Assembly (NCBI GenBank): GCA_047495785.1
Contig: JBLDXI010000033.1
Span: 372,001 to 436,000 of the forward strand
Reading direction: 5' to 3'
DNA from: Lepidodermella squamata
Lineage: Eukaryota > Gastrotricha
Length of the DNA: 64,000 nt
Of the stretch, positions 8,910 to 18,970 are shown one piece after another. The notes below the pieces were generated by a model. The model had not been told where the DNA came from. It made no database searches and saw only the letters and a program-made list of their open reading frames with translations. The position numbers and the translations under genes are program-made. The stretch's first letter is position 1. Every line of letters starts with the position of its first letter.

Positions 8910-10040
8910 ATGAAATCTGGCCTTGAATTCTTAATTGCTGGATTTTTCATCATTTGTAACGGTCGATATATCTCGAGCGTGTCGAGGTCAGCTGATCTGC
9001 TTTCGCAATGCCCACATACCTCATTCGAAGCACATACCCCAACCTGTATCGAAGGGGGATCGATCAGGCATATGACTTGTAATACCACGTCAGTATCGAT
9101 AACTATCCAGTTAGACCGTTTCGTTGGAATCAAAGACGTTACCGAAGCCCTGTATCTCGACGGATCAATCCGTCTCCAATGGATTGTTCATTGCGGGGAC
9201 TATACGTATCCAAGAGTTCAATGGTTTTATTTGAATCGATATTTGTATTGGAAACCTAGCTTGAACCTGCTAAACGCGATAGAAGATAATTCGATGGAAT
9301 CAACATTTAATTCCCGTTTTCTGGTAAAAATGGTGAGGAATGAGACACTCGAGTTCAACTGGGTCCGTTACGGGTTGTTCTCCACAAGTTGCGAGCTATT
9401 CTTGAAGAATTTTCCTTTCGATGAACAAGCATGTCTCCTCCGTTTTGTCATTCAAGAGACCGAGAATTCTGCGGCGTTTGAATCAGTGAAATTCGAACCG
9501 ATCAGAAACAGCTTTCTACCAGACTCTGAGAATTGGATATTCAACGGTCTTAACGCATCATTAACTTCGATTTACCTGTCCAGTGGTAACAGAAGTTGTG
9601 CCGATATCGTTTTGAGGTTTAAGAGGCGGTCGGCTTTTTACATCGGAACGTATCTAATACCTGTCTTGTTCTTCACTTGTTTGAACATCGCTACGATATT
9701 CATCGACCCTATTTTCCCGGACAGAGCCTTTTTTGTTATCACTCTCTTCCTCGCTGTATGTTACCTGGATGCACAGCTTAAGAGCTTTCTTCCAAAGAAA
9801 CCTATGCCGACTTTGCTCGGTGGTTACATGGATGTTTGCGTTGAAATATCGGAGTTTTTCACGTTTTACACCTTACTCAGCTGTGGACTAATACAAAGGT
9901 TTCCGTCATGGTCACAGAAAATCAGCGCGATCTGGAAATTTGGTTCTTTAAGCAAAATTCGATGTTTGGATATGTTTGTCCTCGCCATATCTGTTGCGTT
10001 TTTTGTAATCTTTACCTGTAATACTTTCACAGTCTTATAG
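8910..10040 (+). CDS. Cys-loop channel subunit, group B
   Basis: 376 residues. Signal peptide about 1-18; cysteines 34, 46, 57 and 95; Cys-loop C161-C175. Group B replaces the NHKNT segment seen elsewhere by YWKPSLNLLNAIEDNS (residues 113-128), in the loop A region of the binding site. M2 reads DRAFFVITLFLA, giving Phe at 2' and Phe at 3'; a bulky aromatic at 2' is unusual at the narrowest part of the pore. The gap to the upstream receptor is only 86 bp, leaving little room for an independent promoter. AATAAA about 20 bp after the stop. Confidence 0.92.
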   Translation: MKSGLEFLIAGFFIICNGRYISSVSRSADLLSQCPHTSFEAHTPTCIEGGSIRHMTCNTTSVSITIQLDRFVGIKDVTEALYLDGSIRLQWIVHCGDYTYPRVQWFYLNRYLYWKPSLNLLNAIEDNSMESTFNSRFLVKMVRNETLEFNWVRYGLFSTSCELFLKNFPFDEQACLLRFVIQETENSAAFESVKFEPIRNSFLPDSENWIFNGLNASLTSIYLSSGNRSCADIVLRFKRRSAFYIGTYLIPVLFFTCLNIATIFIDPIFPDRAFFVITLFLAVCYLDAQLKSFLPKKPMPTLLGGYMDVCVEISEFFTFYTLLSCGLIQRFPSWSQKISAIWKFGSLSKIRCLDMFVLAISVAFFVIFTCNTFTVL

Positions 10041-10348
10041 ATGTATATGAAATCGTTCGAAATAAATGCGAAGCGAATAATTATGCAAGTAATGATTTTT
10101 ATGCAACGACAGATGCACCTCTTACGTTTGATTCTATCTATATGAATACACATAAAAAACTCGAAAATATACTGATGGGAAACATACATCGAGCGATTCC
10201 GAAATTTTGAAACATCTCGTAACAGCTGCATACTAAACCGATATTTGTACTGTGTACTGGTTACTATTGTGAAGTTTACTCAGCTGTGCGGGCATGAGAT
10301 TGAATATTCAAATCTCAGCATATTACATCTAACCATACAAACGGAAAC

Positions 10349-11527
10349 ATGCTAAGCCGAATTTCCTCGCAATTCCTTATCAAATTCGCAATTTTCGAAC
10401 TAGTCCTCTCGTGGGAGGCTAGTCCAAGGCTGAACCAACTGTTGAAGAACTGTAGCCACATTTCGCCCGAATTTTACGTTCCACTATGCGACAACGGTTT
10501 GCACGAACTAGGTTACGGCTGGCCTGAATGTCGCATTACGAATTTCAGTGCAAATCTGTTCCTGGACTCTTTCTACGATATCAATGAAGTTCAGGAATTA
10601 TGGACAGTTACTGGCTCGATTATACTACAGTGGGAGGTACCATGCCCCAGCTATTCACCAAGCGCTAATCACACCCATATTTACATCGATGAGAATGAGG
10701 TCTGGAAGCCTAGGGTGAATCATAAAAACACCGTTGATAACTACGGAATGATAGATGGATTTTCGAGCCGGCTACTTCTCAAAATTTGGAACCAGGGTAT
10801 ACTAGATTTCACTTGGCAAAGATACGGAGTTTTCACATCTTCCTGCCCGATGAAGCTGTCCAACTTTCCGTTCGATAACCAGCAATGTTCGATTGTGTTA
10901 ACGATGCAAGAAAATTACGCTGTGGCAAGGTTTATTAGCAGTAAATTCGACCTTACCCCAGCGTTTATAAGAGACGAGCAAGGTTGGGCTATCGCCAATA
11001 CAAGCTACAACTTTGATGTTCTTAACTTGGAGGGCAATCGCAGTGTTGCGACGTTCACTATTGATTTAAAGCGAAAGCCGGATTTCTATATCTTTAATTT
11101 GATGGTCCCTTCATGCCTCCTAGCTGCCTTGCAAATGTTTTCTCTTCTCATGGACCCAACTTACCCGGATAGACCAGCTTTTGCCATGACTATTCTTTTA
11201 GCTCTAACCTTTCTCAGGTCCGAGATTAATCTGCACGTCCCGCCAAAGCCGACGAGAATTTTCCTGAGCAACTACTGCGATTACTGCACGATTCTGTCAT
11301 GGGCTTGCACGACGTACACGTTGATTCTATGTGGCTTCGGAAACCTGAAGTGGTTTGGCGAGAAATTGGCGGTTGGCAGGTCTTCGAAGGCTGAGAAAGA
11401 AGAAAAAGCAGCGAAGTTGTGGACTTTCAACAATTCACGTCTTATCGATATAGCCGCTTTCATTCTTTCGATTGCAGTATTGATCGGGATCAATATTTAC
11501 GCACTGCGCATCGCATCAGTTATTTGA
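10349..11527 (+). CDS. Cys-loop channel subunit, group A
   Basis: 392 residues. Signal peptide about 1-24; cysteines 35, 47, 61 and 99; Cys-loop C166-C180 (CPMKLSNFPFDNQQC). M2 DRPAFAMTILLA with Asp -1' and Leu 9', followed by Arg and Glu at the outer end (LRSEIN). Its M3-M4 loop is one of the longest in the array (about 36 residues) and contains a charged stretch (SSKAEKEEKAAK) absent from its siblings. Closest relative is the next gene at 11918. Confidence 0.92.
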   Translation: MLSRISSQFLIKFAIFELVLSWEASPRLNQLLKNCSHISPEFYVPLCDNGLHELGYGWPECRITNFSANLFLDSFYDINEVQELWTVTGSIILQWEVPCPSYSPSANHTHIYIDENEVWKPRVNHKNTVDNYGMIDGFSSRLLLKIWNQGILDFTWQRYGVFTSSCPMKLSNFPFDNQQCSIVLTMQENYAVARFISSKFDLTPAFIRDEQGWAIANTSYNFDVLNLEGNRSVATFTIDLKRKPDFYIFNLMVPSCLLAALQMFSLLMDPTYPDRPAFAMTILLALTFLRSEINLHVPPKPTRIFLSNYCDYCTILSWACTTYTLILCGFGNLKWFGEKLAVGRSSKAEKEEKAAKLWTFNNSRLIDIAAFILSIAVLIGINIYALRIASVI

Positions 11528-11917
11528 TGAGAGACAATTTTCAACAGGTGGCAAATATCAATTGAGGCTGAATTAACAGAAGTGGGCATGCAATAAAATG
11601 CGACAAATAACTAGTAAACGGGTGCACGCATTACTTGTAATAAACAGAAACATTCAATGTTGTCATTTTACCCTATACAAGTACTCATTGACTGCTAAGT
11701 AAACATCACATGATCGCATTATATGACGATGAGAGCCGACACTTGATTCAGCCTTTCACTACAAGAACCATGCCCTCAGACCTAAATAACTGAATAATTT
11801 ATCACACCTAATGATCACATCGTGCTTGCGGCGAGACCGATATGTCTGTTACTAATGCTAAAAATGAAAGTCATCAACCTTTCACTTACAACGGTAGCTA
11901 GATTTAGCGAGATCTAA
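11528..11917. other. Intergenic between group A receptors
   Basis: AATAAA about 65 bp after the upstream stop. No gene, repeat or shared promoter motif recognised in the rest. Confidence 0.4.
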
Positions 11918-13069
11918 ATGCTACGTTTTTCTGTCTTCTTCATCGCCGTGGTTTCTGCTCAGGTCTCCCCGATGAGGCCACGTTATGATGAGATGCTTGC
12001 CAACTGCAGCAATATTTCGCCAGAATTTTACGTTCCTTCGTGCGACAACAGCTTGTTCGAGGCAAATATCGGTTGGCCTTACTGTAACGTCACAAATTTC
12101 ACGGCAAGCTTGGTTTTTGAATCGTTCTACGGCCTTAATGAGGTCGAGGAGACTTGCAAAATTACCGGGTCTTTGAAACTGGTCTGGGATGTACCTTGTG
12201 ACAATTATCGAACCGATTTGCCGATCACACATTTCTACATTGACGAGTTTTTAGTATGGAAGCCTAGGGTCAACCATAAGAACACTCAGGCAAACTACGG
12301 CATGATCGATAGCTTCGCGAGTAGGATGTACATGAAAATGGTGAAGCAGGGCTTGCTAAGCTTTACCTGGCAGAGGTACGGCGTTTTTACTTCAGCTTGC
12401 CCGATGGAGTTATCAAAATTCCCATTCGACGAGCAGCACTGTCAACTTGTATTAAGCATGCAAGAGAACTATGCAGTGGCTCGTTTCGCGCATGCTAAGT
12501 TCTCATTTCTGCCTGATTTCATTCGCGACGAACTTGGCTGGATAATGAAATCATCTGAGAAAAGTATTGAAGTCATGGATCTGGAGGGTAATAGGAGCGT
12601 GGCAGTTTTTACGATCAACTTGAAGAGAAAGCCTGATTTCTTCATCTATAACTTGATGGTACCATCGCTACTTCTCGCGGCTATGGAATTGTTTTCTTTA
12701 TTCATGGACCCCCATTTCCCTGATCGGCCAGCGTTTACTATGACAATTCTCCTCGCGGTGATATTCCTCCAGTCTGAGATTGACAGCCGAGTTCCCGCGA
12801 AACCAACCAGAATTTTCCTTAGTAACTACTGCGATTTCTGCGCGATTCTAGCCTGGTGCAGTACTATTTACACGCTATGCCTGTGCGGTCTAACCAACAG
12901 CTTTAAGTGGTTAACAATACCGGTGACTATCGACTTCTCTGAACGGCTTGTTAAGAAGCCTATCAAATTCAAGAAAACGCGAGTCATCGATGGTCTCGCT
13001 TTTATTGCTGGCCTTATATTTCTTTTATCGATCAATTTACATGCCTTGAGCGTTGCTTCAGTCATCTGA
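11918..13069 (+). CDS. Cys-loop channel subunit, group A
   Basis: 383 residues. Signal peptide 1-14; cysteines 30, 42, 56 and 94; Cys-loop C161-C175. An extra cysteine at residue 80 (VEETCKITG) replaces the Trp found at this site in its group, possibly giving a free thiol or an extra disulfide. M2 is DRPAFTMTILLA and continues VIFLQSEIDSRVP. The M3-M4 loop is short and Lys-rich. Adjacent to its closest relative at 10349, consistent with local duplication. Confidence 0.92.
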   Translation: MLRFSVFFIAVVSAQVSPMRPRYDEMLANCSNISPEFYVPSCDNSLFEANIGWPYCNVTNFTASLVFESFYGLNEVEETCKITGSLKLVWDVPCDNYRTDLPITHFYIDEFLVWKPRVNHKNTQANYGMIDSFASRMYMKMVKQGLLSFTWQRYGVFTSACPMELSKFPFDEQHCQLVLSMQENYAVARFAHAKFSFLPDFIRDELGWIMKSSEKSIEVMDLEGNRSVAVFTINLKRKPDFFIYNLMVPSLLLAAMELFSLFMDPHFPDRPAFTMTILLAVIFLQSEIDSRVPAKPTRIFLSNYCDFCAILAWCSTIYTLCLCGLTNSFKWLTIPVTIDFSERLVKKPIKFKKTRVIDGLAFIAGLIFLLSINLHALSVASVI

Positions 13070-13291
13070 GGATTTTTCATTACAAATGGAGAGATTAACA
13101 TTTGGCATTCCGTTCTGTCGAATTTATGGTGCAAATTTTCAATTTTATTTACAACCCATAGAAATTAGACTGCTAGTGTACTTTGAGGACATTTCCTTTG
13201 CTACGAACTTTTCAATGCGATAAATGAGAAGTAAACACTGCAGAGACTTGCGTGCGACTCTTTTTTCGTACAAAAAATGTAATAGGTAGCC

Positions 13292-14449
13292 ATGAAATTC
13301 ATCAACTTCGTCTTTGCAGCGTTTTCTCTTTATTTCACTGTCTTTGCTGATAAAGGCATTGATCGATCAAGTGAACTACTAACACTCTGCCCCCACGTGT
13401 CATTCGAGGTTTACTCCCCAACTTGCAGTGATGGAGGCTCAGCTATTCATGAAGATTGTAACCCTACCCAGGTGATTCTTACCCTCGAACTTGACCGGCT
13501 AATCGCCTTGAAAGATGCCGAGGAAAGCTTGCAAGTTGACGGGTCAATCCGTCTCCAGTGGAACGTCTTTTGCTACAACTACACCTATCCTCATCCTACA
13601 TGGGTTTATCTTCCGCGCTATTTGTATTGGAAACCTAATTTGAGCTTGCTGAATGCCGTTGAAGACAACTCAATAGAATCTGGATTTGCCTCCCGTTTTC
13701 TTGTCAAAATTCCTCGTAATGAGACACTGGAATTCAACTGGATTAGCTATGGCATGTTTTCCACGAAATGCGAACTCTTCATTGAAAATTTCCCATTTGA
13801 TTACCAAGAATGCGAGATAAAAATGGTTATTCAAGAGACTGAAAATTCTGCAGCTTTCAGTACAATCAAAATTGATCCTGTAGCTGCTATAAACTTCACA
13901 CCTGAAACTGGAAATTGGAATTTCATCGGTGTCAACTCTACAGTCAGTCGAATTTTCTTATCCGGCGGGAATCGAAGTTATGCAGAACTAGTTTTAAAGC
14001 TTATGCGACGATCGAATTTTTACATTTCCACATATTTAGTGCCAGCCGTCTTTTTCACGTGTTTGAACATCGCTACAATATTTATCGACCCTATTTTCCC
14101 AGACAGAGCGTTCTTTGTGATAACTCTGCTGTTAGCCTTATGTTTCCTTCAAGGGCAGATGAACTCTGCATTGCCGAAAAAGCCTCTTTCGACTCTACTC
14201 GGCGACTACATCAATGTTTCCGTTGAAATTTCAGAATTTTTTACATTCTACACGCTTCTGAGCTGCGGATTAGTGCAAAGATTCCCATCTTGGTCGAAAA
14301 ATGTGGGCAGTTGGAAGCATTGGAAAACTAGCTGGATAAAATGCCTTGATTGGATTATTCTTACATCCTCTGTTGCGTTCTTTGTTGTATTTAGTGTGAA
14401 AGTGTTTGAAATGTCTGTTTACTCAAGGAAATCATCGGCTTCACATTGA
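13292..14449 (+). CDS. Cys-loop channel subunit, group B
   Basis: 385 residues. Signal peptide 1-19; cysteines 33, 45, 56 and 94; Cys-loop C160-C174 (CELFIENFPFDYQEC). Shares with 8910 the YWKPNLSLLNAVEDNS segment and a DRAFFVITLLLA pore with Phe at 2' and 3'. The C-terminus runs about 10 polar residues past M4 (VYSRKSSASH), longer than in relatives. Two group A genes lie between the two group B genes, so the groups are interleaved rather than clustered. Confidence 0.92.
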   Translation: MKFINFVFAAFSLYFTVFADKGIDRSSELLTLCPHVSFEVYSPTCSDGGSAIHEDCNPTQVILTLELDRLIALKDAEESLQVDGSIRLQWNVFCYNYTYPHPTWVYLPRYLYWKPNLSLLNAVEDNSIESGFASRFLVKIPRNETLEFNWISYGMFSTKCELFIENFPFDYQECEIKMVIQETENSAAFSTIKIDPVAAINFTPETGNWNFIGVNSTVSRIFLSGGNRSYAELVLKLMRRSNFYISTYLVPAVFFTCLNIATIFIDPIFPDRAFFVITLLLALCFLQGQMNSALPKKPLSTLLGDYINVSVEISEFFTFYTLLSCGLVQRFPSWSKNVGSWKHWKTSWIKCLDWIILTSSVAFFVVFSVKVFEMSVYSRKSSASH

Positions 14450-14712
14450 GCGAATCAATTGTATCGATCCCCTTTGCACTCTCTAGCAAATCTCTTTTTC
14501 CCTGTCCGTTACTCTTTGAATGTGCCTGAAATAACAACAATCCAAGACGCAAGTTTTGATTAGGTTTTACTGTCGAGAGTAATCGGCAATCATAATCATG
14601 ATGTCACGCAAAATAGTGCGTCGCGGCAATTCGATTTGCCCATTCATTTTTTTAAAGGAACTTGATAAAAAACTAGAAGGTTTGTTAGCCTGGAAATGCA
14701 ATTTTTCCCGAG

Positions 14713-15930
14713 ATGATCGGAAATGGTAAAATTCCGATCATGAGTATTTTCAAAGCGTCGCGGTTTCGCTATCAAAATTGTTGGCTTGTATTAGCATCTT
14801 CCATACTCGCATGTTCGCTGGGACAAGATTCGTTCAGGCCTCGCCAAAATGAGCTGCTAGAAAACTGCAGCCACGTTTCCCCCGAATTCTACGTTCCTAC
14901 ATGCGATAACAGCTTGTTCGAAGCCGGAATAGGTCCTCCGCGATGCGTTGTAACTAATGTGACGCTAATTCTCTCAGGCGAGCAGTTCTACGAAATCGAT
15001 GAAGTTCAAGAATCATGGACGATAACAGCATCTGCAAGACTTAACTGGGAAACACCGTGCAAGAACTTTCATTCAAACGAGCCAATCTCGCACTTCTACG
15101 TCAACGAAGACCAGACTTGGAAGCCTAGACTGAACCATAAGAACACGGTCAACAACTACGGCATGATTGATGGCTTCGCGGGGCGCATGTACATGAAAAT
15201 GACAAAAAACGGCACGCTTGGTTTCGTCTGGCAACGATACGGCGTTTTCAAGTCTTCTTGTTCTATGAGCCTCTCAACGTTTCCATTCGACGAGCAAAAC
15301 TGTTCGGTTGTTTTCATGCTTCAGGAAAATTACGGAGCAGCAAGGATTGTACAGACTAAATTTCCTTTTCTAAGCAATTTCGTCCGAGACGGTCAAGGAT
15401 GGATCATGAAGTCAAATCACAGTGGCGTTGAAGTAGTGGATGTCGAAGGCAATCGAAGCGTAGCAGTCTTTACTGTCAGCTTCAAACGCATCCCAGACTA
15501 TTTTATCTACAATTTGATGGTCCCCTCTTGCTTGTTAGCATGCTTGGAAATGTTTTCTCTACTTATTGACCCGGAAATGCCAGATCGGCCAGCTTTTACT
15601 ATGACTATCTTACTAGCTTTGACCTTCCTCCAATCGGAGATCGACGGCAAAGTTCCGGCGAAGCCAACGCGAATTTTCCTAAGCACTTACTGTGACCTTT
15701 GCTCCATTATATCCTGGGTCTGCACTATTTACTCTTTGTTTCTATGCGCTTTTTCTAACGATGTAAAATGGTTTTCTAAGACTGTTAGCTGTCGCGCATC
15801 GATTCTGCCAGTGAAATGTCTAAAAAGCATAAGATTCGCTCGTCTTTTCGATGTCTCAGCTTTTTTCATAGCATTTAGCGCAATAGTGGCTTTAAACATC
15901 TATGCAGTTCATATCAGTGGTTTGTTTTAA
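14713..15930 (+). CDS. Cys-loop channel subunit, group A
   Basis: 405 residues from the first ATG. An in-frame ATG at 14740 (MSIFKASRF...) would give 396 residues and an equally good signal peptide, so the start is uncertain. Group A signature NCSHVSPEFYVPTC, Cys-loop CSMSLSTFPFDEQNC, pore DRPAFTMTILLALTFLQSEI. Very close to the gene at 17828 through the ectodomain (shared WKPRLNHKNTVNNYGMI and LQEN.GAARIVQTKF). It converges on the minus-strand gene at 16012, with 81 bp between stop codons. Confidence 0.9.
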   Translation: MIGNGKIPIMSIFKASRFRYQNCWLVLASSILACSLGQDSFRPRQNELLENCSHVSPEFYVPTCDNSLFEAGIGPPRCVVTNVTLILSGEQFYEIDEVQESWTITASARLNWETPCKNFHSNEPISHFYVNEDQTWKPRLNHKNTVNNYGMIDGFAGRMYMKMTKNGTLGFVWQRYGVFKSSCSMSLSTFPFDEQNCSVVFMLQENYGAARIVQTKFPFLSNFVRDGQGWIMKSNHSGVEVVDVEGNRSVAVFTVSFKRIPDYFIYNLMVPSCLLACLEMFSLLIDPEMPDRPAFTMTILLALTFLQSEIDGKVPAKPTRIFLSTYCDLCSIISWVCTIYSLFLCAFSNDVKWFSKTVSCRASILPVKCLKSIRFARLFDVSAFFIAFSAIVALNIYAVHISGLF

Positions 15931-16011
15931 CGTTTTATTAATGCTTAGTAAAGACCAGTTTGCTTATGCTTATTATTCTTATATTCAAGGTTGAATGAGC
16001 TGCCTTTCCCA

Positions 16012-17151
16012 TCAAATGTAGCCAGTTTTTCTCGCTATGCTTAAAGCGTAAACATTAACAGCCAAGAAACCACATGATGCAATTGAAATTCCACATGCAT
16101 CCACAAAGCGACCATGTGAAATGCTACTGTTAGATTTTCGTCTGCTTTTGAACCATTCTCTATACATTTTCGAATACCCGAACGTGAATAAAGCGTATAC
16201 CGTACACGCCCAGGAGATGAGGATTGACAAATCGGTGTAATTGCTCAAGAATATTCTGTGCGGCTTCTGAGGTACACGGTTCATTATCTCGCCTTGTAAC
16301 ACAGTTAGAGCTAGCATGATCGTAACCATGAAAACTGGGCGATCCGATGTGTTGGGTGGCATGATGAAGCAAGCTAGTTCGAGGCTTGTCAGAGCGAAAA
16401 CAGGAAGCATCAAGTTGTAGATGTAAAATTGAGGCTTTCGCCGGAAGCGAAGTTCATGCGCCACTGCACTTCGGTTGTAGCTGTCGAAGATCGAGAAAAT
16501 ACGAACTTGCCAATCGTCAAACTCCCAACTGAGGCTAACTGAAGGCTGCAAAATCTCAACAGATCGTTGGTGCTTATTCTCGAAAATAACAGCATCGGCG
16601 CTTTCTTGAATAACAAAGACCAACGCGCAAGTTTGCGAATCAAATGGGAAGTCTCGATAATCCATAGGGCAATAAGATACAAAAACTCCATTTTTGACCC
16701 AATTGCTTGTCGCAGAATTATTGGCATTTGGGTCGAAATTAACGAACATCCGACTTGTGAAGCCTGCTTGCATTTCAAAGTTGCTGATCGAATTGCGATG
16801 ATGCATATGTGGTTTCCAGACCAGTGATTCAGTGACATAGAAAGTTTTTGTGTGATTCGCAGCAAACTTGGGGCATTTCACTGTCCATGATGCCTCTATC
16901 CGCCCGGATATCGTTAAAGTTTCATCACCATCGTTGATTCCGTAGACACGATCTGGGAAGAAGCCAAATAAAATCGGTATCGCAGAGCAGCCTAATAGAC
17001 TTCTTGCGCCTTCTCTGCATAATGGGGCGTAATTGGTCGGTAGAACCGATTCCGAGCAATTTCGGAGCAAGAGATCTTCGAAACAAAGGAAGCATGGTAA
17101 CAAGCTCAAAAAAATATGTAAGGATAACGCTTTAGCTTCAGCGTGATCCAT
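16012..17151 (-). CDS. Cys-loop channel subunit, group D
   Basis: 379 residues. Signal segment about 8-24; cysteines 32, 45 and 55 (spacing x12 rather than the usual x11); Cys93; Cys-loop C161-C175 (CPMDYRDFPFDSQTC). It has HMHHRN where groups A and C have VNHKN (KPHMHHRNSISNF). Pore DRPVFMVTIMLALTVLQGEI; Met at 8' is unusual. One of only two minus-strand receptors in the left half. Its closest relative is at 29833, with a fragment at 39523. Confidence 0.92.
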   Translation of the reverse strand: MDHAEAKALSLHIFLSLLPCFLCFEDLLLRNCSESVLPTNYAPLCREGARSLLGCSAIPILFGFFPDRVYGINDGDETLTISGRIEASWTVKCPKFAANHTKTFYVTESLVWKPHMHHRNSISNFEMQAGFTSRMFVNFDPNANNSATSNWVKNGVFVSYCPMDYRDFPFDSQTCALVFVIQESADAVIFENKHQRSVEILQPSVSLSWEFDDWQVRIFSIFDSYNRSAVAHELRFRRKPQFYIYNLMLPVFALTSLELACFIMPPNTSDRPVFMVTIMLALTVLQGEIMNRVPQKPHRIFLSNYTDLSILISWACTVYALFTFGYSKMYREWFKSRRKSNSSISHGRFVDACGISIASCGFLAVNVYALSIARKTGYI

Positions 17152-17827
17152 CTTGATATAAACATTAAATAAATTCTGCTATCCAAGTTGTGTTTCTCTT
17201 GAAAGGAGCATGCTGCCAACTTCCGGCAAGATGATCGATGACGAAGGAAAAGGAAGTCTGATTTTTCTACTCTTGTTTTTCTCATTATTCATTTTTTACA
17301 ATCAAAGGACATCCGCGCATCATCGATCCAACAAATTAGCAGATCTCATTGTCGCCGGAATCAGGGCTCTTCGATTTGAAGCTCTTGTACACTTTCGCAT
17401 ATGAGCATAATTCAACATGCATAACTTGTACTCAATATTATCCAACGAATTCTTTTGGCCTGGAAAATTGTGCTTCGAATAAAATCAATGAGAACTGTAA
17501 ATAAGCCCCTGTCCGTTGTAAAGTTTGTAATTACAAAGCTCACAGGGACTCTTAGGTCATAAACTCGTTTTATTTTTTTGCCCAAGTTCAACACGTGACG
17601 TCGTTTTGACAGAATATTCTGATGCCTCTCGAGACAGCAGCAAAAAAACAGCCGAATTTCCATCGCAGATATTTTGGAATTAAAGATTTGCGTGACGCTT
17701 TCGCCGACGCACGGCAAGTACGCACTTACAGTTCTTAATTACTTGTTTATCCCGCATTTAGGGAGGAGAGATATCCTGGCAAGATTTTTGAACTTCTTTT
17801 AGTCTACAAGTTCAAAATAGGAGATAA
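17152..17827. other. Divergent intergenic region, weak small frame
   Basis: Lies between divergent receptor genes and so should contain two promoters. A small plus-strand frame at 17231-17404 has a hydrophobic stretch (SLIFLLLFFSLFIF) but no homologue or continuation that I recognise; it may be chance. No shared motif detected. Confidence 0.35.
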
Positions 17828-18970
17828 ATGATTATCTTACTATTCCTCTCACTGAACTGCGTCTTTGGCCAGGAGTTCTTCCGGCCTCGACAGGAAGAAC
17901 TGCTGAGAAACTGCAGCCATGTCTCCCCTGAATTTTACGTGCCAACATGTGACAACAGTCTTTTCGAAGCTGGCCTGAACTGGCCGTGGTGCAACATCAC
18001 AAATATCACCCTCATCCTATCAGCCGAGAACTTCTACGGTATCAACGAAGTCGAAGAGTCATGGACCATCACAGCCTCGGCTAGACTCAACTGGGAAACG
18101 CCTTGTGATAACTATCGTTCACCTCTACCTATCAAGCATTTCTACGTCGACGAATCAGCGATTTGGAAGCCAAGGCTGAATCACAAAAATACGGTGAATA
18201 ACTACGGCATGATTGAAGGATTTGCCGGGCGAATGTATATGAAAATGACAAAAAATTACACACTGGGCTTCGTGTGGCAAAGATACGGCGTATTCTTCTC
18301 AGCATGCCCGATGATCCTCGACAAGTTCCCGTTCGACGAGCAAAATTGTTCCGTCGTCTTCATGTTGCAGGAAAACTTCGGAGCTGCGAGGATTGTTCAA
18401 ACTAAATTCGTCATACAGCCTGATTTTCTGCGAGTAGGTACTGGCTGGAGCATGGTTTCAACGTTCAGTGAAAAGGATGTTATAAACGTTGAAGGCAACC
18501 GAAGCGTGGCCATCTTCACAATTCATTTTCGCCGCGTTCCGGACTTCTTCATCTACAGCATCATGGTGCCGTCATGCCTTCTCGCTACATTAGAAATGTT
18601 CTCATTTCTCATTGATCCAGACATGCCTGATCGGCCGGCTTTCACCATGACCATACTTCTAGCTTTGACATTCTTGCAATCTATGATTGACGAGCACGTT
18701 CCGTCAAAGCCGACCAGGATTTTTTTGGCAACATACTGCGACGTCTGCGCTATCATCTCTTGGGCCTGCACTGTCTACACCCTGTTTCTGTGTGCATGTT
18801 CCAATGACGTCAAATGGTTTTCAAGGTCACTCAGGGTCTTTTTGCCTATCAAACTAAGCAGCCCGGTGAAGTTGAAGCATTCTCGCATGTTCGACGTAGT
18901 CGCTTTCGTGACGGCGTTATCAAGCATCGTCGCACTCAACTTATATGCAGCATCGGTCGCTGGGATGTGA
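17828..18970 (+). CDS. Cys-loop channel subunit, group A
   Basis: 380 residues. Signal peptide 1-14; first N-terminal Cys at 29; Cys-loop CPMILDKFPFDEQNC. Nearly the same as 14713 from NCSHVSPEFYVPTC to the Cys-loop; differs at the outer pore (LQSMIDEHVP, Met at 17' where siblings have Glu). Loss of that acidic ring residue could alter conductance (inference). Last plus-strand group A gene before a 2 kb gap. Confidence 0.92.
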   Translation: MIILLFLSLNCVFGQEFFRPRQEELLRNCSHVSPEFYVPTCDNSLFEAGLNWPWCNITNITLILSAENFYGINEVEESWTITASARLNWETPCDNYRSPLPIKHFYVDESAIWKPRLNHKNTVNNYGMIEGFAGRMYMKMTKNYTLGFVWQRYGVFFSACPMILDKFPFDEQNCSVVFMLQENFGAARIVQTKFVIQPDFLRVGTGWSMVSTFSEKDVINVEGNRSVAIFTIHFRRVPDFFIYSIMVPSCLLATLEMFSFLIDPDMPDRPAFTMTILLALTFLQSMIDEHVPSKPTRIFLATYCDVCAIISWACTVYTLFLCACSNDVKWFSRSLRVFLPIKLSSPVKLKHSRMFDVVAFVTALSSIVALNLYAASVAGM

